Assembly (NCBI RefSeq): GCF_900631945.1
Contig: NZ_UZWE01000046.1
Location: forward strand, 25,333-89,332
Length of the DNA: 64,000 bases
From: Paracoccus haematequi
GTDB taxonomy: Bacteria > Pseudomonadota > Alphaproteobacteria > Rhodobacterales > Rhodobacteraceae
Reading direction: 5' to 3'
The notes under the pieces were generated by a model. The model was not told the origin of the DNA and made no database searches. It was given only the letters and a program-made list of their open reading frames with translations. Shown piece after piece: positions 38,849 through 47,852 of the stretch. The first letter of the stretch is position 1. The number at the start of each line of letters is the position of its first letter. The translations under genes and the position numbers were made by a program.

Positions 38849-39948
38849 GGGCGGCCTTGCGCCAGGATCCGCGCCACGTCGATCCGGTGACGCGCGTCCA
38901 TCTTGGCCAGGACCGACCGGATCTGATTGCGCACGGTGTGCAGGCTGGCCTGCCGCGTCCGGGCGATCTCGGCGGTGCTCAGGCCCTCGGCGACGGCGGC
39001 AGCGACCTCGGCCTCGGCCGGGGTCAGGTCGAAGCGAGATTGCAGGTGCGACAGCCGTGACGGAGCCTCGACCGGGCGCGACAGCACGAACAGGATCCGG
39101 GGCCGGGCAAAGCAGTGCCCCCCGAAAAAGGGAGAGGGCAGGCCGGGACCATCGCCGGGCTGCACAAGCCTGACCTGCCAGCCATCCGCGCCCTGGACGG
39201 CGCGCGCCAGGGGTTTCGCGCCCCCGGAAGCCCGGCAAGCGGCCCTGGCCCAATCCTGCACGGCGCCATCCAGGAACATCAGCCTGTTGAACGGGTCCAG
39301 CCGGAAGACCCTGCCCTCCTGCAAGGTGGCGCCGGCGTCCGCCCAGACCAGCGACAGGCCGTCATCGACCATCATCAGCCCGCCGTCGCCCGCCCCCGCC
39401 TGCCCGCCGTGAAGGGACAGGGCCGAGACGATCTCGGCCACCTGGAAGGCGTGAGACAGATGCGGCTCCAGCCGGTCCAGCAGGCGCTGCGCGCGCAGGG
39501 CCGCCCGGTCGCCGTCGCGCCGCCGGATGTTCAGCGACAGGACCAGCGAACGGTTGCCCTGCGGGCGCGATTTCACCGCGACGGCGATGGACAGGTCTTC
39601 CTGCGGACGCAGCCAGTCGTTGTAGAATTCGGTCCGGCGCAGCACCTCGTCGGGCAGATCCATGGGCGACACCCTGGCCCGCCCCTGCGGGATGGCCGCC
39701 GACAACGGCATGAAGGGATTGATGCGGTGGTAATGCGCCAGATAGGACTGCGTAAAGGCCGGATCGAAGCTGCCCGCGACGGACAGGAACGGCGCATCCG
39801 ATGGTCGCGCGGCGCCATGGATCGAGGCCTTGGCCCCGCCGAACCGCTGTTCCAGGGCCAGCACGAAATCCTGCCATCCGGCGCGGTCCAGGGCCGCGCG
39901 GTGCAGATGGGCGATCAACGGGTCTTCCGGCAATGCGGAACTGGGCAT
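38845..39948 (-). CDS. LuxR-type (GerE-domain) transcriptional regulator
   Basis: This 367-residue protein carries a C-terminal LuxR/GerE helix-turn-helix (RFDLTPAEAEVAAAVAEGLSTAEIARTRQASLHTVRNQIRSVLAKM, about 300-350). The long N-terminal region has no autoinducer-binding or receiver domain that I can recognise. Its LAHYHRINPFMP and EFYNDWLRPQED segments recur in a large group of alphaproteobacterial regulators of unknown ligand. ATG 39948 is used; a TTG seven codons upstream is possible. The flanking 170 bp toward the next gene is strikingly AT-rich. It is not a quorum-sensing receptor by sequence. Confidence 0.82.
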   Translation of the reverse strand: MPSSALPEDPLIAHLHRAALDRAGWQDFVLALEQRFGGAKASIHGAARPSDAPFLSVAGSFDPAFTQSYLAHYHRINPFMPLSAAIPQGRARVSPMDLPDEVLRRTEFYNDWLRPQEDLSIAVAVKSRPQGNRSLVLSLNIRRRDGDRAALRAQRLLDRLEPHLSHAFQVAEIVSALSLHGGQAGAGDGGLMMVDDGLSLVWADAGATLQEGRVFRLDPFNRLMFLDGAVQDWARAACRASGGAKPLARAVQGADGWQVRLVQPGDGPGLPSPFFGGHCFARPRILFVLSRPVEAPSRLSHLQSRFDLTPAEAEVAAAVAEGLSTAEIARTRQASLHTVRNQIRSVLAKMDARHRIDVARILAQGRP

Positions 39949-40118
39949 GGCGAACCCGGAAACTAGCAAGCGGCTACCTGATGTTAGCCCAGTTATTTTG
40001 ATATGTTAAATAAATTTATCCTCATAACGCAAATGCGTCATGTGCTTCGAATGGCTCAGATCAAAATGCACATTACTGAATACGAAAGTTACAGCACTTA
40101 GTATAAGGATGTGTCACC

Positions 40119-40613
40119 ATGAGTAAAATTAGTCTCTGGCTCCTTGCAGTCATGAGCCCTGTAGTAGCGGCGGCACCTAGCGTGGCGTTTTCACAGGAAT
40201 GCCCGTCCGGTTTCACCTTGCTGGGTCAAGCTTACGATGAAGACAGCAAGGTAAACGCTGAAGCAAAGGTTGAGGCTTTTCCCCCGGCCTTGGTCAAATT
40301 TCCTCCACATTTTAAGCTTGATCGTAGCATTGTCCAGCAGGGCGGAAAGTGGGCAGGTGGTTCTGCAAGTGCAGTAATGTCAGATGGGAACGTACCTGAA
40401 GGAATTCTGATCCTTGCAGGAGGTACGGAAGGTGGCGCTAAAGGATGGGCAGTTGGACCCGCTAAGCTTGTGGTTTTACAAGAAGCGGATGATGAAATCA
40501 TTCAACGCGGCCTTGAAATTGGCCTGTATTGTCACACAGGCAGCGGCGAAGCAGATAAGGCAGGCCATCTCAGTTGCAATGTGCACGCCAATATTTGCGG
40601 AAAGTCCAAGTGA
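40119..40613 (+). CDS. AT-rich orphan secreted protein, unknown function
   Basis: I do not recognise this 164-residue protein. It has a signal peptide (residues 1-25, cut near AFSQ-EC) and a globular part with four Cys (ECPSG, LYCHT, LSCNV, NICGK), probably two disulfides in the periplasm. Gly-rich segments include GGKWAGGSAS and ILAGGTEGGAKGW. By my count GC is about 52% in the gene and 38% in the 180 bp around its start, against the 60s nearby, which suggests acquisition by transfer. ATG 40119 follows AT-rich DNA and an ATAAGGA ribosome-site-like stretch. It has no operon partner. Confidence 0.72.
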   Translation: MSKISLWLLAVMSPVVAAAPSVAFSQECPSGFTLLGQAYDEDSKVNAEAKVEAFPPALVKFPPHFKLDRSIVQQGGKWAGGSASAVMSDGNVPEGILILAGGTEGGAKGWAVGPAKLVVLQEADDEIIQRGLEIGLYCHTGSGEADKAGHLSCNVHANICGKSK

Positions 40614-40639
40614 CATTATTTTTGAGCGTCTGACGTAAT

Positions 40640-41950
40640 CTACGGTTTCAACACACCCGCGCCGGGGGCATCCTCCGGCGCGGCGTCCGCCACCGTCCGC
40701 GCAAAACTGTCCGACATTTCCGCCGCGATCCGCGCCTGGCCCTGCGCATCCGCCGCGGGCCAGATCAGCACGAAGCCCTCGGCCCGGCCGTCGCGGACCC
40801 AGCCTTCGGCGCGGCCGAGATGGGTGTCGTTCGCGCCTTCCAGCAGGACGTGGCCGGGCTTGATGGTGCGGACCGGCTGCGGCACCCAGCCAAGCGCGGT
40901 GACAAGGCCCGACAGATCCAGCAGCTCCTGCTGCCCGCCGGGCTGGCTGAACAGGATCAGCGCCGCGCCGGACCCGTCCTTCGGCCCATAGATCGACAGC
41001 GCCCGTTCCGTCCGGTCGAACTCCAGCCGGTCCATCGGCGCCAGCAGCGACAGTCCGGTCGCCGTGTCGTCCAGCGTGACCAGCCCGACCTCGGCCCGCC
41101 ACGCCTCGCGCCGCGCGATCAGTTCGCGCATCGCCGTGCCGGGGTCGGTGGACAGGCGTTCGGCCAGAATCTCGGCGCGGATGGCGTCGCGGGTGCGCGG
41201 GCCGTCCTTGCCGTCGATCTCTCCGTCATAGACGCCCGCCCAACGCAGCGCGCGCTGCACCTGGTCCAGCGGCGGCATTTCGCCGGGGGCGGCAGGGGGC
41301 GCGGGCAGGTTCGGCGCCTGCCCCGCCTGGACCACCGCCGCCAGATCGGCGGCGTCCGACACGAAAGCGTCGTTCGGGACAAGGTCGCCATCCTTGAAAA
41401 CCTTCAGCCAGGCATCGGCGGCAGCCCGGTCCAGCGGACCCAGAACCACCCCGAACCAGCCGTTCGGCAGGCCCGCCAGCCCCGCCTCGGGGAAGGTCTT
41501 GCGCCATTCGACAAGGGCCGCGTCCGCATCTGTCCGCGACGGTACCGATTGCAGGCGCAGATAGGCGCCCGGCGCGGGCAGATCCGGCTGCGGCGCGGCG
41601 GGTTCTGGCGCGGCAGCCGGCGCCTCGGCCACGGGCGCGGCCCGGCCTACCGGGGTCAGCACCACATCCTCGCCCGGCACGGTGACGAAACTGTCCGCCG
41701 GGATCTGCCGCGCCTCTTTCAGCGCGCCGATGCGCTCGCCCGCCTCCTCGGGCGTCAGCGGCCCGATGGCGATGGCGGTCCAGCCGCGCGGCAGCGGAAA
41801 GGTCACCACATCGCCCAACTGGCTGGCCCAGCGGGCGGCGGCCTCGGCCACGTCGCCGCCGCGCTTGGCCTCGATGCGGATCACGGCGTCCTGCGCGAAG
41901 CTCGCCATCGGCAGTCCCGCCGCCATCACCACGAAAGCCAGTCGCCGCAT
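40640..41950 (-). CDS. SPOR-like/peptidoglycan-binding secreted protein
   Basis: This roughly 436-residue exported protein has a signal peptide (to about residue 19) and two SPOR-like repeats, each ending in a GW-x-x-GPL-x-x-A pattern (LPRGWTAIAIGPL about 55-67; LPNGWFGVVLGPL about 161-173). A peptidoglycan_binding_1-type segment with the core RALRWAGVYDGEIDG follows at about 232-255. The C-terminal 180 residues are not recognised. A cell-wall role is likely. ATG 41950 has AAAGGGG at 6-base spacing; an ATG two codons earlier has none. It is divergent from glyQ. Confidence 0.72.
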   Translation of the reverse strand: MRRLAFVVMAAGLPMASFAQDAVIRIEAKRGGDVAEAAARWASQLGDVVTFPLPRGWTAIAIGPLTPEEAGERIGALKEARQIPADSFVTVPGEDVVLTPVGRAAPVAEAPAAAPEPAAPQPDLPAPGAYLRLQSVPSRTDADAALVEWRKTFPEAGLAGLPNGWFGVVLGPLDRAAADAWLKVFKDGDLVPNDAFVSDAADLAAVVQAGQAPNLPAPPAAPGEMPPLDQVQRALRWAGVYDGEIDGKDGPRTRDAIRAEILAERLSTDPGTAMRELIARREAWRAEVGLVTLDDTATGLSLLAPMDRLEFDRTERALSIYGPKDGSGAALILFSQPGGQQELLDLSGLVTALGWVPQPVRTIKPGHVLLEGANDTHLGRAEGWVRDGRAEGFVLIWPAADAQGQARIAAEMSDSFARTVADAAPEDAPGAGVLKP

Positions 41951-42043
41951 TCCCATCCCCTTTTCCGGCCTTTATTGACCCTGTTCCCCGCGCCGCCTAG
42001 AAGGCGCGCAAGCATGTGCTGATCTATGCAAAGGACGGCCCCG

Positions 42044-42961
42044 ATGACCAGCCCCAACCGACCCCGCAGCTTTCAGGAGATCATCCTGCGCCTGCAAGCC
42101 TATTGGGCCGAACAGGGCTGCGCGGTCCTGCAACCCTATGACATGGAGGTGGGCGCGGGCACCTTCCACCCGGCCACCACGCTGCGCAGCCTGGGCGGCA
42201 AGTCCTGGGCGGCGGCCTATGTCCAGCCCTCGCGCCGCCCCACGGACGGGCGCTATGGCGAAAACCCGAACCGGCTTCAGCACTATTACCAGTATCAGGT
42301 TATCATCAAGCCGTCGCCCGCGAACCTGCAAGACCTGTATCTGGGCAGCCTGCGCGCCATCGGCCTGGATCCGCTGGTCCATGACGTGCGCTTCGTCGAG
42401 GACGACTGGGAATCCCCCACGCTGGGCGCCTGGGGCCTGGGCTGGGAGGTCTGGTGCGACGGCATGGAGGTCAGCCAGTTCACCTATTTCCAGCAGGTCG
42501 GCGGCCATGACTGCCGCCCCGTCTCGGGCGAGCTGACCTATGGGCTGGAACGGCTGGCGATGTATGTGCTGGGGGTCGAGCATGTGATGGACATGCCCTT
42601 CAACGATCCCGGCGCGCCGATCCCGCTGACCTATGGCGACATCTTCCGCCAGACCGAGCAGGAATATTCCCGCTGGAACTTCGATCAGGCCGATACGGAC
42701 ATGCTGTTCCAGCACTTCAAGGACGCCGAGGCCGAATGCGCCCGGATCCTCGCCGCCGAGCCGGTGGACGGCGCCGGGCGGACCATCCCGATGGCGCACC
42801 CGGCCTATGACCAGGCGATCAAGGCCAGCCATATCTTCAACCTGCTGGACGCGCGCGGCGTGATTTCGGTCACGGAACGGCAGGCCTATATCGGCCGGGT
42901 CCGGGCGCTGGCGAAAGCCTGCGCCGACCTGTTCGTGACCACGGAAGCGGCCCAGGCATGA
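42044..42961 (+). CDS. glyQ: Glycine--tRNA ligase alpha subunit
   Basis: This 305-residue subunit of the bacterial alpha2-beta2 glycyl-tRNA synthetase carries the class II catalytic core. Motifs: [65 protein letters not shown] and [12 protein letters not shown] 42044 has an AAGGACG ribosome site; an ATG six codons earlier has none. It overlaps the next gene by ATGA, and glyS follows, so the three are cotranscribed. Confidence 0.97.
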   Translation: MTSPNRPRSFQEIILRLQAYWAEQGCAVLQPYDMEVGAGTFHPATTLRSLGGKSWAAAYVQPSRRPTDGRYGENPNRLQHYYQYQVIIKPSPANLQDLYLGSLRAIGLDPLVHDVRFVEDDWESPTLGAWGLGWEVWCDGMEVSQFTYFQQVGGHDCRPVSGELTYGLERLAMYVLGVEHVMDMPFNDPGAPIPLTYGDIFRQTEQEYSRWNFDQADTDMLFQHFKDAEAECARILAAEPVDGAGRTIPMAHPAYDQAIKASHIFNLLDARGVISVTERQAYIGRVRALAKACADLFVTTEAAQA

Positions 42962-43428
42962 ATGGCAAGATCATCGGCATCGGCCTGCTGGCCGCCGCCG
43001 TGATCGCGGGCGGCGGCATGTGGTATTTGCAGGAATATCATTTCTACGACCGGCTGGACCCCTCGGCCGTGGCGCCGACCGTAATGGTTGACGGCGCCCC
43101 CCTGCCCCTGGCGACCACCGGGGTCGAGGCGATCGACGCCGACAGTTCCCCCCTGCGGTGGCGCGCCTGTTTCCGCCTGGCCGAACCCCTGCCCGCGGGC
43201 GCGGAACCCTTTGCCCAACCGACGCCGCTGGCGGCGCCCTCATGGTTCGGCTGCTTCGACTATGCCCAGCTAACCCGCGACCTGGAATCGGGCGCGGCCG
43301 CCGCCTATCTGTCCCGGCCCGAAATCCGGCCCGACGTGGACCGCGTGATCGCCGTTTATCCCGACGGCCGCGCCTTCGGCTGGCACCAAATGAACGACAA
43401 GACCCCGGAACGCGGAGTGATGGACTGA
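42958..43428 (+). CDS. DUF6446-like small membrane-anchored protein
   Basis: This 156-residue protein has an N-terminal transmembrane or signal-anchor segment ([22 protein letters not shown]) and a soluble domain with [17 protein letters not shown] and [19 protein letters not shown]. It resembles the DUF6446 proteins found between glyQ and glyS in Rhodobacterales. The function is unknown. It overlaps glyQ by ATGA and glyS by TGATG, so it is translated in step with both synthetase subunits. Confidence 0.82.
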   Translation: MNGKIIGIGLLAAAVIAGGGMWYLQEYHFYDRLDPSAVAPTVMVDGAPLPLATTGVEAIDADSSPLRWRACFRLAEPLPAGAEPFAQPTPLAAPSWFGCFDYAQLTRDLESGAAAAYLSRPEIRPDVDRVIAVYPDGRAFGWHQMNDKTPERGVMD

Positions 43429-45752
43429 TGCCCGACCTGCTGATCGAACTGTTTTCCGAGGAAATCCCCGCCCGGATGCAGGCCCGCGCCCGCGAGGATC
43501 TGAGGAAGCTTGTGACCGACGGCTTGGTGGACGCCGGGCTGACCTATGCCTCGGCCGGGGCGTTTTCCACGCCGCGCCGCCTGACCCTGACGGTCGAGGG
43601 GCTGACCGCCAACAGCCCCACCACGCGCGAGGAACGCAAGGGCCCCCGCACCGACGCGCCGGACGCCGCGCTGGAAGGCTTCCTGCGCTCCACGGGCCTG
43701 ACCCGCGACCAGTTGCAGGCCCGCGACGACAAGAAGGGCCAGGTCTGGTTCGCGGTGATCGAACGCGCGGGCCGCCCCGCGTCCGAGATCGTGGCCGAGG
43801 TTCTGGACGCCACCATCCGCAACTTCCCTTGGCCCAAGTCGATGCGGTGGGGCGCGGGTTCGCTGCGGTGGGTGCGTCCGCTGCATTCGATCCTCTGCCT
43901 GCTGTCGGACGAAGCGGGCGCCACCGTTGTCCCCCTGGCGGTCGAGGGCATCACGGCGGGCAACAGCACGCGCGGTCATCGCTTCCTGTCCCCCGACGCC
44001 TTCACCGTCACGGGCTTCGACGATTACGCCGCCAAGCTGCGCCGTGCCCATGTGATCCTGGACAGCGCCGAACGCGAGGCTGCGATCCGCCAGCAGGCCG
44101 AAAATCTCGCCTTCGCGCGCGGCTGGCAGATCGTCCCCGACGACGGGCTTCTGTCCGAGGTCGCGGGCCTTGTCGAATGGCCCGTCCCCCTGATGGGCGT
44201 GATCGAGGACCGCTTCCTGGACCTGCCGCCCGAGGTTCTGCAAACCTCGATGAAGGAACACCAGAAGTTCTTCTCGGCCAAGAACCCCAAGACCGGCCGG
44301 ATCGAAGGTTTTGTGACTGTCGCCAATATCGAGACCCCGGACGACGGCGCGACGATCCTGGCCGGGAACCAGCGGGTGCTGGCCGCGCGCCTGTCCGACG
44401 CCGCCTTCTTCTGGGAAAACGACCTGCGCGAGGCGAAGGCGGGGATGCAGGCTTGGGCCGAGGGTCTGAAGTCGGTGACGTTCCACAACAAGCTGGGCAG
44501 CCAGGCGGATCGTGTTGCGCGGATCGCGGCGCTAGCCCGAGAGATCGCGCCGCTGGTCGGCGCCGACGCGAACCAGGCCGAACAGGCCGCGAAGCTGGCC
44601 AAGCTGGACCTGCGCAGCGCCATGGTCGGCGAGTTCCCGGAATTGCAGGGCACCATGGGCCGGTATTACGCCCTAGCGGCGGGTGAGCCGGATGCGGTGG
44701 CGGATGCCGCCCGCGACCACTATTCGCCGCTGGGTCCGTCAGATGCAGTGCCGACTGCGCCGGTTTCGGTGGCGGTGGCGCTTGCGGACAAGATCGACAC
44801 GCTGACCGGGTTCTGGGCGATTGATGAGAAGCCCACCGGGTCAAAGGATCCCTATGCGCTGCGGCGGGCGGCGTTGGGGGTTATTCGGCTAGAGATGGAA
44901 AACCTAGTTCGTGCCTCACTCGGAAGCGTGGCCGTAAAACAATATATGCAGACGTTGAGATTCCTTCAGAAAGAGAATCGTTATATTTTCTTGAAAGATA
45001 CTAACTCAAACAATACGCTAACGCAGTTTTTTTCAATTACATGCTTGTTCTCTACCGATACACGCTTTTCTGTCAACTCCGAAAGGGTTGATTCTGATTC
45101 ACCAGTATTCGTCTGTCGGAACAAACGAGAGCCAAACAGTGATAGTGCAAATTCCCTTCAGATCACGAGCAATCTTGAAGGATATTATGAAGTATTAGAG
45201 GAACTTCCGTCACCAAACGATCTTGCAGCCGACCTCCTCTCCTTCCTCCACGACCGCCTCAAGGTCTATCTCCGCGACCAGGGCATCCGCCACGACATCA
45301 TCGACGCCGTGCTGGCGCAGCCCGGCAATGACGACCTCGTGCTCGTAGTGAACCGCGCCACCGCGCTGAACGCCATGCTGCAAACCGATGACGGGAAAAA
45401 CCTGATCCAAGGCCTCAAGCGCGCCGGGAACATCCTGGCGCAGGCCGAGGAAAAGGACGGCGTCGAATACAGCTTCGGCGCCGACCCGAAGTTCGCGGAA
45501 AACGATCAGGAACGCGCCCTGTTCGCCGCCCTCGATACCGCCGAACCGGCGATCAAGGCCGCCATCGCGGCCGAGGACTTCCCCGCCGCCATGACCGCCA
45601 TCGCCGCCCTGCGCGCGCCCATCGACGCCTTCTTCGACACGGTGCAGGTCAACACCGACAACCAGATCGTCCGCCGCAACCGCCTGAACCTGCTGCACCG
45701 CATCCGCGCCGCAGGCCAGCAGATCGCCGACTTCACCAAAGTCGAAGGGTGA
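43428..45752 (+). CDS. glyS: Glycine--tRNA ligase beta subunit with an AT-rich internal insertion
   Basis: The 774-residue beta subunit binds tRNA-Gly and partners GlyQ. The family start [55 protein letters not shown] and FHNKLGS are present, as is the C-terminal anticodon-binding HDRLKVYLRDQGIRHD region. It is about 75-80 residues longer than usual. The excess is one segment, about residues 485-600, encoded by AT-rich DNA (44881-45225, about 41% GC by my count) between VIRL and DLLSFLHDR. The frame is intact, so it is not a pseudogene. A transcription terminator follows. Confidence 0.93.
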   Translation: MPDLLIELFSEEIPARMQARAREDLRKLVTDGLVDAGLTYASAGAFSTPRRLTLTVEGLTANSPTTREERKGPRTDAPDAALEGFLRSTGLTRDQLQARDDKKGQVWFAVIERAGRPASEIVAEVLDATIRNFPWPKSMRWGAGSLRWVRPLHSILCLLSDEAGATVVPLAVEGITAGNSTRGHRFLSPDAFTVTGFDDYAAKLRRAHVILDSAEREAAIRQQAENLAFARGWQIVPDDGLLSEVAGLVEWPVPLMGVIEDRFLDLPPEVLQTSMKEHQKFFSAKNPKTGRIEGFVTVANIETPDDGATILAGNQRVLAARLSDAAFFWENDLREAKAGMQAWAEGLKSVTFHNKLGSQADRVARIAALAREIAPLVGADANQAEQAAKLAKLDLRSAMVGEFPELQGTMGRYYALAAGEPDAVADAARDHYSPLGPSDAVPTAPVSVAVALADKIDTLTGFWAIDEKPTGSKDPYALRRAALGVIRLEMENLVRASLGSVAVKQYMQTLRFLQKENRYIFLKDTNSNNTLTQFFSITCLFSTDTRFSVNSERVDSDSPVFVCRNKREPNSDSANSLQITSNLEGYYEVLEELPSPNDLAADLLSFLHDRLKVYLRDQGIRHDIIDAVLAQPGNDDLVLVVNRATALNAMLQTDDGKNLIQGLKRAGNILAQAEEKDGVEYSFGADPKFAENDQERALFAALDTAEPAIKAAIAAEDFPAAMTAIAALRAPIDAFFDTVQVNTDNQIVRRNRLNLLHRIRAAGQQIADFTKVEG
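44881..45225 (+). other. AT-rich in-frame block inside glyS
   Basis: About 345 bp encode roughly 115 residues rich in Ser, Asn, Phe and Thr, replacing the usual 30-45 residues at this point. Composition switches abruptly at both ends (about 41% GC inside, 60s outside). No terminal inverted repeats, target duplication or internal stop is seen. Confidence 0.75.
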
Positions 45753-45813
45753 AAAGCGCCCGGAAAAAGGTCCACTGGACCTTTTCCAGCGACAAACGCG
45801 CGACGCGCAGCAA

Positions 45814-45849
45814 AAGGGCCAGAGGCAAAACCTCCGGCCCTTCTTCTTT
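45814..45849 (+). terminator. Rho-independent terminator of glyQ-glyS operon
   Basis: AAGGGCC and GAGG pair with CCTC and GGCCCTT across a CAAAA loop (one mismatch), followed by TTCTTCTTTG. It lies 62 bases after the glyS stop. Another inverted repeat, GGTCCA/TGGACC with A/T arms (45767-45792), precedes it and may assist. Confidence 0.75.
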
Positions 45850-45870
45850 GTCCCAATACCCCGCGGGGGT

Positions 45871-45891
45871 CCGGGGGCGCGAAGCCCCCGG
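45871..45891. terminator. GC-rich hairpin between convergent glyS and sdhB
   Basis: CCGGGGGC (45871-45878) and GCCCCCGG (45884-45891) form a perfect 8-bp stem with a GCGAA loop, 4 bases beyond the sdhB stop. A short T-run (CTTTTA) follows on the plus strand only. It may act as a barrier for sdh transcripts. Confidence 0.5.
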
Positions 45892-45894
45892 CTT

Positions 45895-46674
45895 TTACAC
45901 CATCCGGTCGACCATCATGTGCTTGATGGACGCGATCGCCTTGGCCGGGTTCAGCCCCTTGGGGCAGGTATTGGTGCAGTTCATGATCGTGTGGCAGCGA
46001 TACAGCTTGAAGGGATCCTCCAGCTCGTCCAGCCGCTCGCCAGTCGCCTCATCGCGCGAGTCAATGATCCAGCGATAGGCGTGCAGCAGCGCCGCCGGGC
46101 CCAGATAGCGGTCGCCGTTCCACCAATAGGACGGGCAGGCGGTCGAACAGGACGCGCACAGGATGCACTCGTACAGCCCGTCCAGCTTCTTGCGGTCCTC
46201 GATGGACTGCTTCCATTCCTTGCCGGGCGTGGGCGACTTGGTGATCAGATAGGGATTCACGCTGGCGTGCTGGGCATAGAAATGCGTCAGGTCGGGGACC
46301 AGATCCTTGACCACCGGCATGTGCGGCAGCGGATAGATCGACACGTCGCCCTTCACCTCGTCGATGCCATAGATGCAGGCCAGGTGGTTGCCGCCGTCGA
46401 TATTCATCGCGCAGGAACCGCAGATCCCCTCGCGGCAGGACCGGCGGAAGGACAGGGTCGGGTCGATCTCGTTCTTGATCTTGATCAGCGCGTCCAGGAC
46501 CATCGGCCCGCATTTGTCCAGATCGACGAAATAGGTGTCCAGGCGCGGATTTTCGCCCGTATCGGGATCCCAGCGATAAATCTTGAACTTGCGGACATTG
46601 GTCGCGCCCTGGGGCGCGGGCCAGGTCTTGCCGACGCGGATCTGGCTGTTCTTGGGCAGGGTGAACTGGACCAT
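45895..46674 (-). CDS. sdhB: Succinate dehydrogenase iron-sulfur subunit
   Basis: SdhB passes electrons from the flavin of SdhA to ubiquinone. The 259-residue protein has the 2Fe-2S ligands in CREGICGSC, the 4Fe-4S motif [16 protein letters not shown] and the 3Fe-4S/4Fe-4S motifs [17 protein letters not shown]. Length is normal for alphaproteobacteria. ATG 46674 has an AGGAG ribosome site. It is the last gene of the sdh operon, separated from sdhA by three unrelated small genes. Confidence 0.97.
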   Translation of the reverse strand: MVQFTLPKNSQIRVGKTWPAPQGATNVRKFKIYRWDPDTGENPRLDTYFVDLDKCGPMVLDALIKIKNEIDPTLSFRRSCREGICGSCAMNIDGGNHLACIYGIDEVKGDVSIYPLPHMPVVKDLVPDLTHFYAQHASVNPYLITKSPTPGKEWKQSIEDRKKLDGLYECILCASCSTACPSYWWNGDRYLGPAALLHAYRWIIDSRDEATGERLDELEDPFKLYRCHTIMNCTNTCPKGLNPAKAIASIKHMMVDRMV

Positions 46675-46686
46675 AGGGTGCTCCTC

Positions 46687-47526
46687 TCAGGAAGTGCCTT
46701 GCGGCACATCCGCCGCGAAAAGATGTTCGGCGCGGGCGACCAGATCGACGATCCGGCCATGCGCGTGCGGGTTCAGCGCCAACCCGTTCAGGCGGCGCAG
46801 GAATTCGGTGGCGCCGGTGTTCAGGCGGCTGTTGGACGGCCCGTCCAGCGGAGCCAGCGCGTCGATCAGGTCGTCCCCGATCCCCGCATGGCGCAGCAAC
46901 TGGCGGCCGGGGCGCAGGGGATCGGCCTCGTCCTCCAGCTTGAAGCGGGTCACGCGGTCGCCGACTTCGGCCGTCAGGCGGCGCATCAGGTCGCCCCAGC
47001 CGGGAAGGCCCCCCGTCTCGGTCTCGAACTCGGCCAGGCTGCGGCCATAGCCGTCTGTGCGCACCGCCTGCGCCCAGACCGAGGGGCGCCAGGCCTTCTG
47101 CTGGCGGGTATAGATCGCGAAATCGACCGCGAAATCCCGCGCCTCGGCCAGAAGCAGCGCGGCGATCTGCGGCAGGGCGGGATACAGCCGCACCTCGCCG
47201 CCATTGCCGGGCATGGCGCCTGCCAGGTTCTCGTGGCTGATCAGTCCCGGCACATCGCCGGGGGGCAGCGTATCCAGCACCGCGCGGAAGGCCAGCTTCA
47301 GCGCCTGCGCGCGGTCCCCGGACGGATCCAGGCTGAAGGCCACCGCCGCCCGGCCCAGGGGACACATGGGCGATCCTTCCTCGGGCGTACGGATCACCAA
47401 ATGGTCCGCCAGCGCGTCGGCGTTGCGGCGCAGGTGCCGCTGAATCGCGGTGCTGCCGGTCTTCTGGACGCCCAGATGGACGATCAGGCGCCGCGCCCCC
47501 TGCCCTGTCCGCCCTGCGCCCGCCAT
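46687..47526 (-). CDS. Sulfotransferase-like protein
   Basis: This 279-residue protein begins with RLIVHLGVQKTGSTAIQRHL, in which KTGST (residues 22-26) matches the 5'-phosphosulfate-binding loop of PAPS-dependent sulfotransferases. A 3'-phosphate-binding-like region may lie around residues 140-155 (DFAIYTRQQKAWRPSVWAQA), as in bacterial relatives. The acceptor is unknown; surface polysaccharide is a common target in this family. It sits between the sdh lipoprotein genes and sdhB with gaps of 1 and 12 bases, so it is cotranscribed with succinate dehydrogenase. Confidence 0.75.
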   Translation of the reverse strand: MAGAGRTGQGARRLIVHLGVQKTGSTAIQRHLRRNADALADHLVIRTPEEGSPMCPLGRAAVAFSLDPSGDRAQALKLAFRAVLDTLPPGDVPGLISHENLAGAMPGNGGEVRLYPALPQIAALLLAEARDFAVDFAIYTRQQKAWRPSVWAQAVRTDGYGRSLAEFETETGGLPGWGDLMRRLTAEVGDRVTRFKLEDEADPLRPGRQLLRHAGIGDDLIDALAPLDGPSNSRLNTGATEFLRRLNGLALNPHAHGRIVDLVARAEHLFAADVPQGTS

Positions 47527-47527
47527 C

Positions 47528-47848
47528 TCAGCCCGTCCAGCCCGGCTGTTCGGTCAGCGGGCGGCGCGGCATCTGCCCAGAGCGGCGCTGCACGCAGCGG
47601 TCATAGACCTGCGAAGGATCGCGCCCCGCCAGATAGTCGCCCGACAGATCGACCGAAACGCTGCCGAAGCCGCGCGTCCCGCCGCCGCCGAAGCCGGTGC
47701 CGACGCCCAGGGCCACATTGGTGCGCGGGCGGACCGTCAGTTCGGCGTCGCGCAGGCAGGTCAGTTCGGCCTGCTCGACCGGAACCGGGCCGCAGGCGGC
47801 CAAGGCTCCGACCAGCAACAGCGCCATATGTCCCGCCCGCGCGCGCAT
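47528..47848 (-). CDS. Small lipoprotein in the sdh operon
   Basis: This 106-residue protein has a lipoprotein signal (HMALLLVGALAAC, lipobox Cys near residue 19) and a Gly-rich middle (GVGTGFGGGGTRGFGSVSVDLSGDYL). A conserved-looking C-terminal DRCVQRRSGQMPRRPL may be part of a short Rhodobacterales-specific family; the role is unknown. ATG 47848 is used; a GTG one codon earlier is possible. It lies 4 bases downstream of the next lipoprotein gene, within the sdhA-sdhB interval. Confidence 0.68.
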   Translation of the reverse strand: MRARAGHMALLLVGALAACGPVPVEQAELTCLRDAELTVRPRTNVALGVGTGFGGGGTRGFGSVSVDLSGDYLAGRDPSQVYDRCVQRRSGQMPRRPLTEQPGWTG

Positions 47849-47852
47849 CACA

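Noticed and set aside
38845..39948. Quorum-sensing LuxR receptor.
   Set aside because: The N-terminal region lacks the autoinducer-binding domain signature and no luxI-type gene is present; only the GerE DNA-binding domain is recognisable.
44881..45225. The AT-rich glyS block as an IS element or MITE.
   Set aside because: No terminal inverted repeats, flanking duplication or transposase-like codons are visible.
43428..45752. glyS as a frameshifted or disrupted pseudogene because of the AT-rich block.
   Set aside because: The frame is open throughout and resumes the family sequence exactly after the block, and no second glycyl-tRNA synthetase gene is seen in the window.
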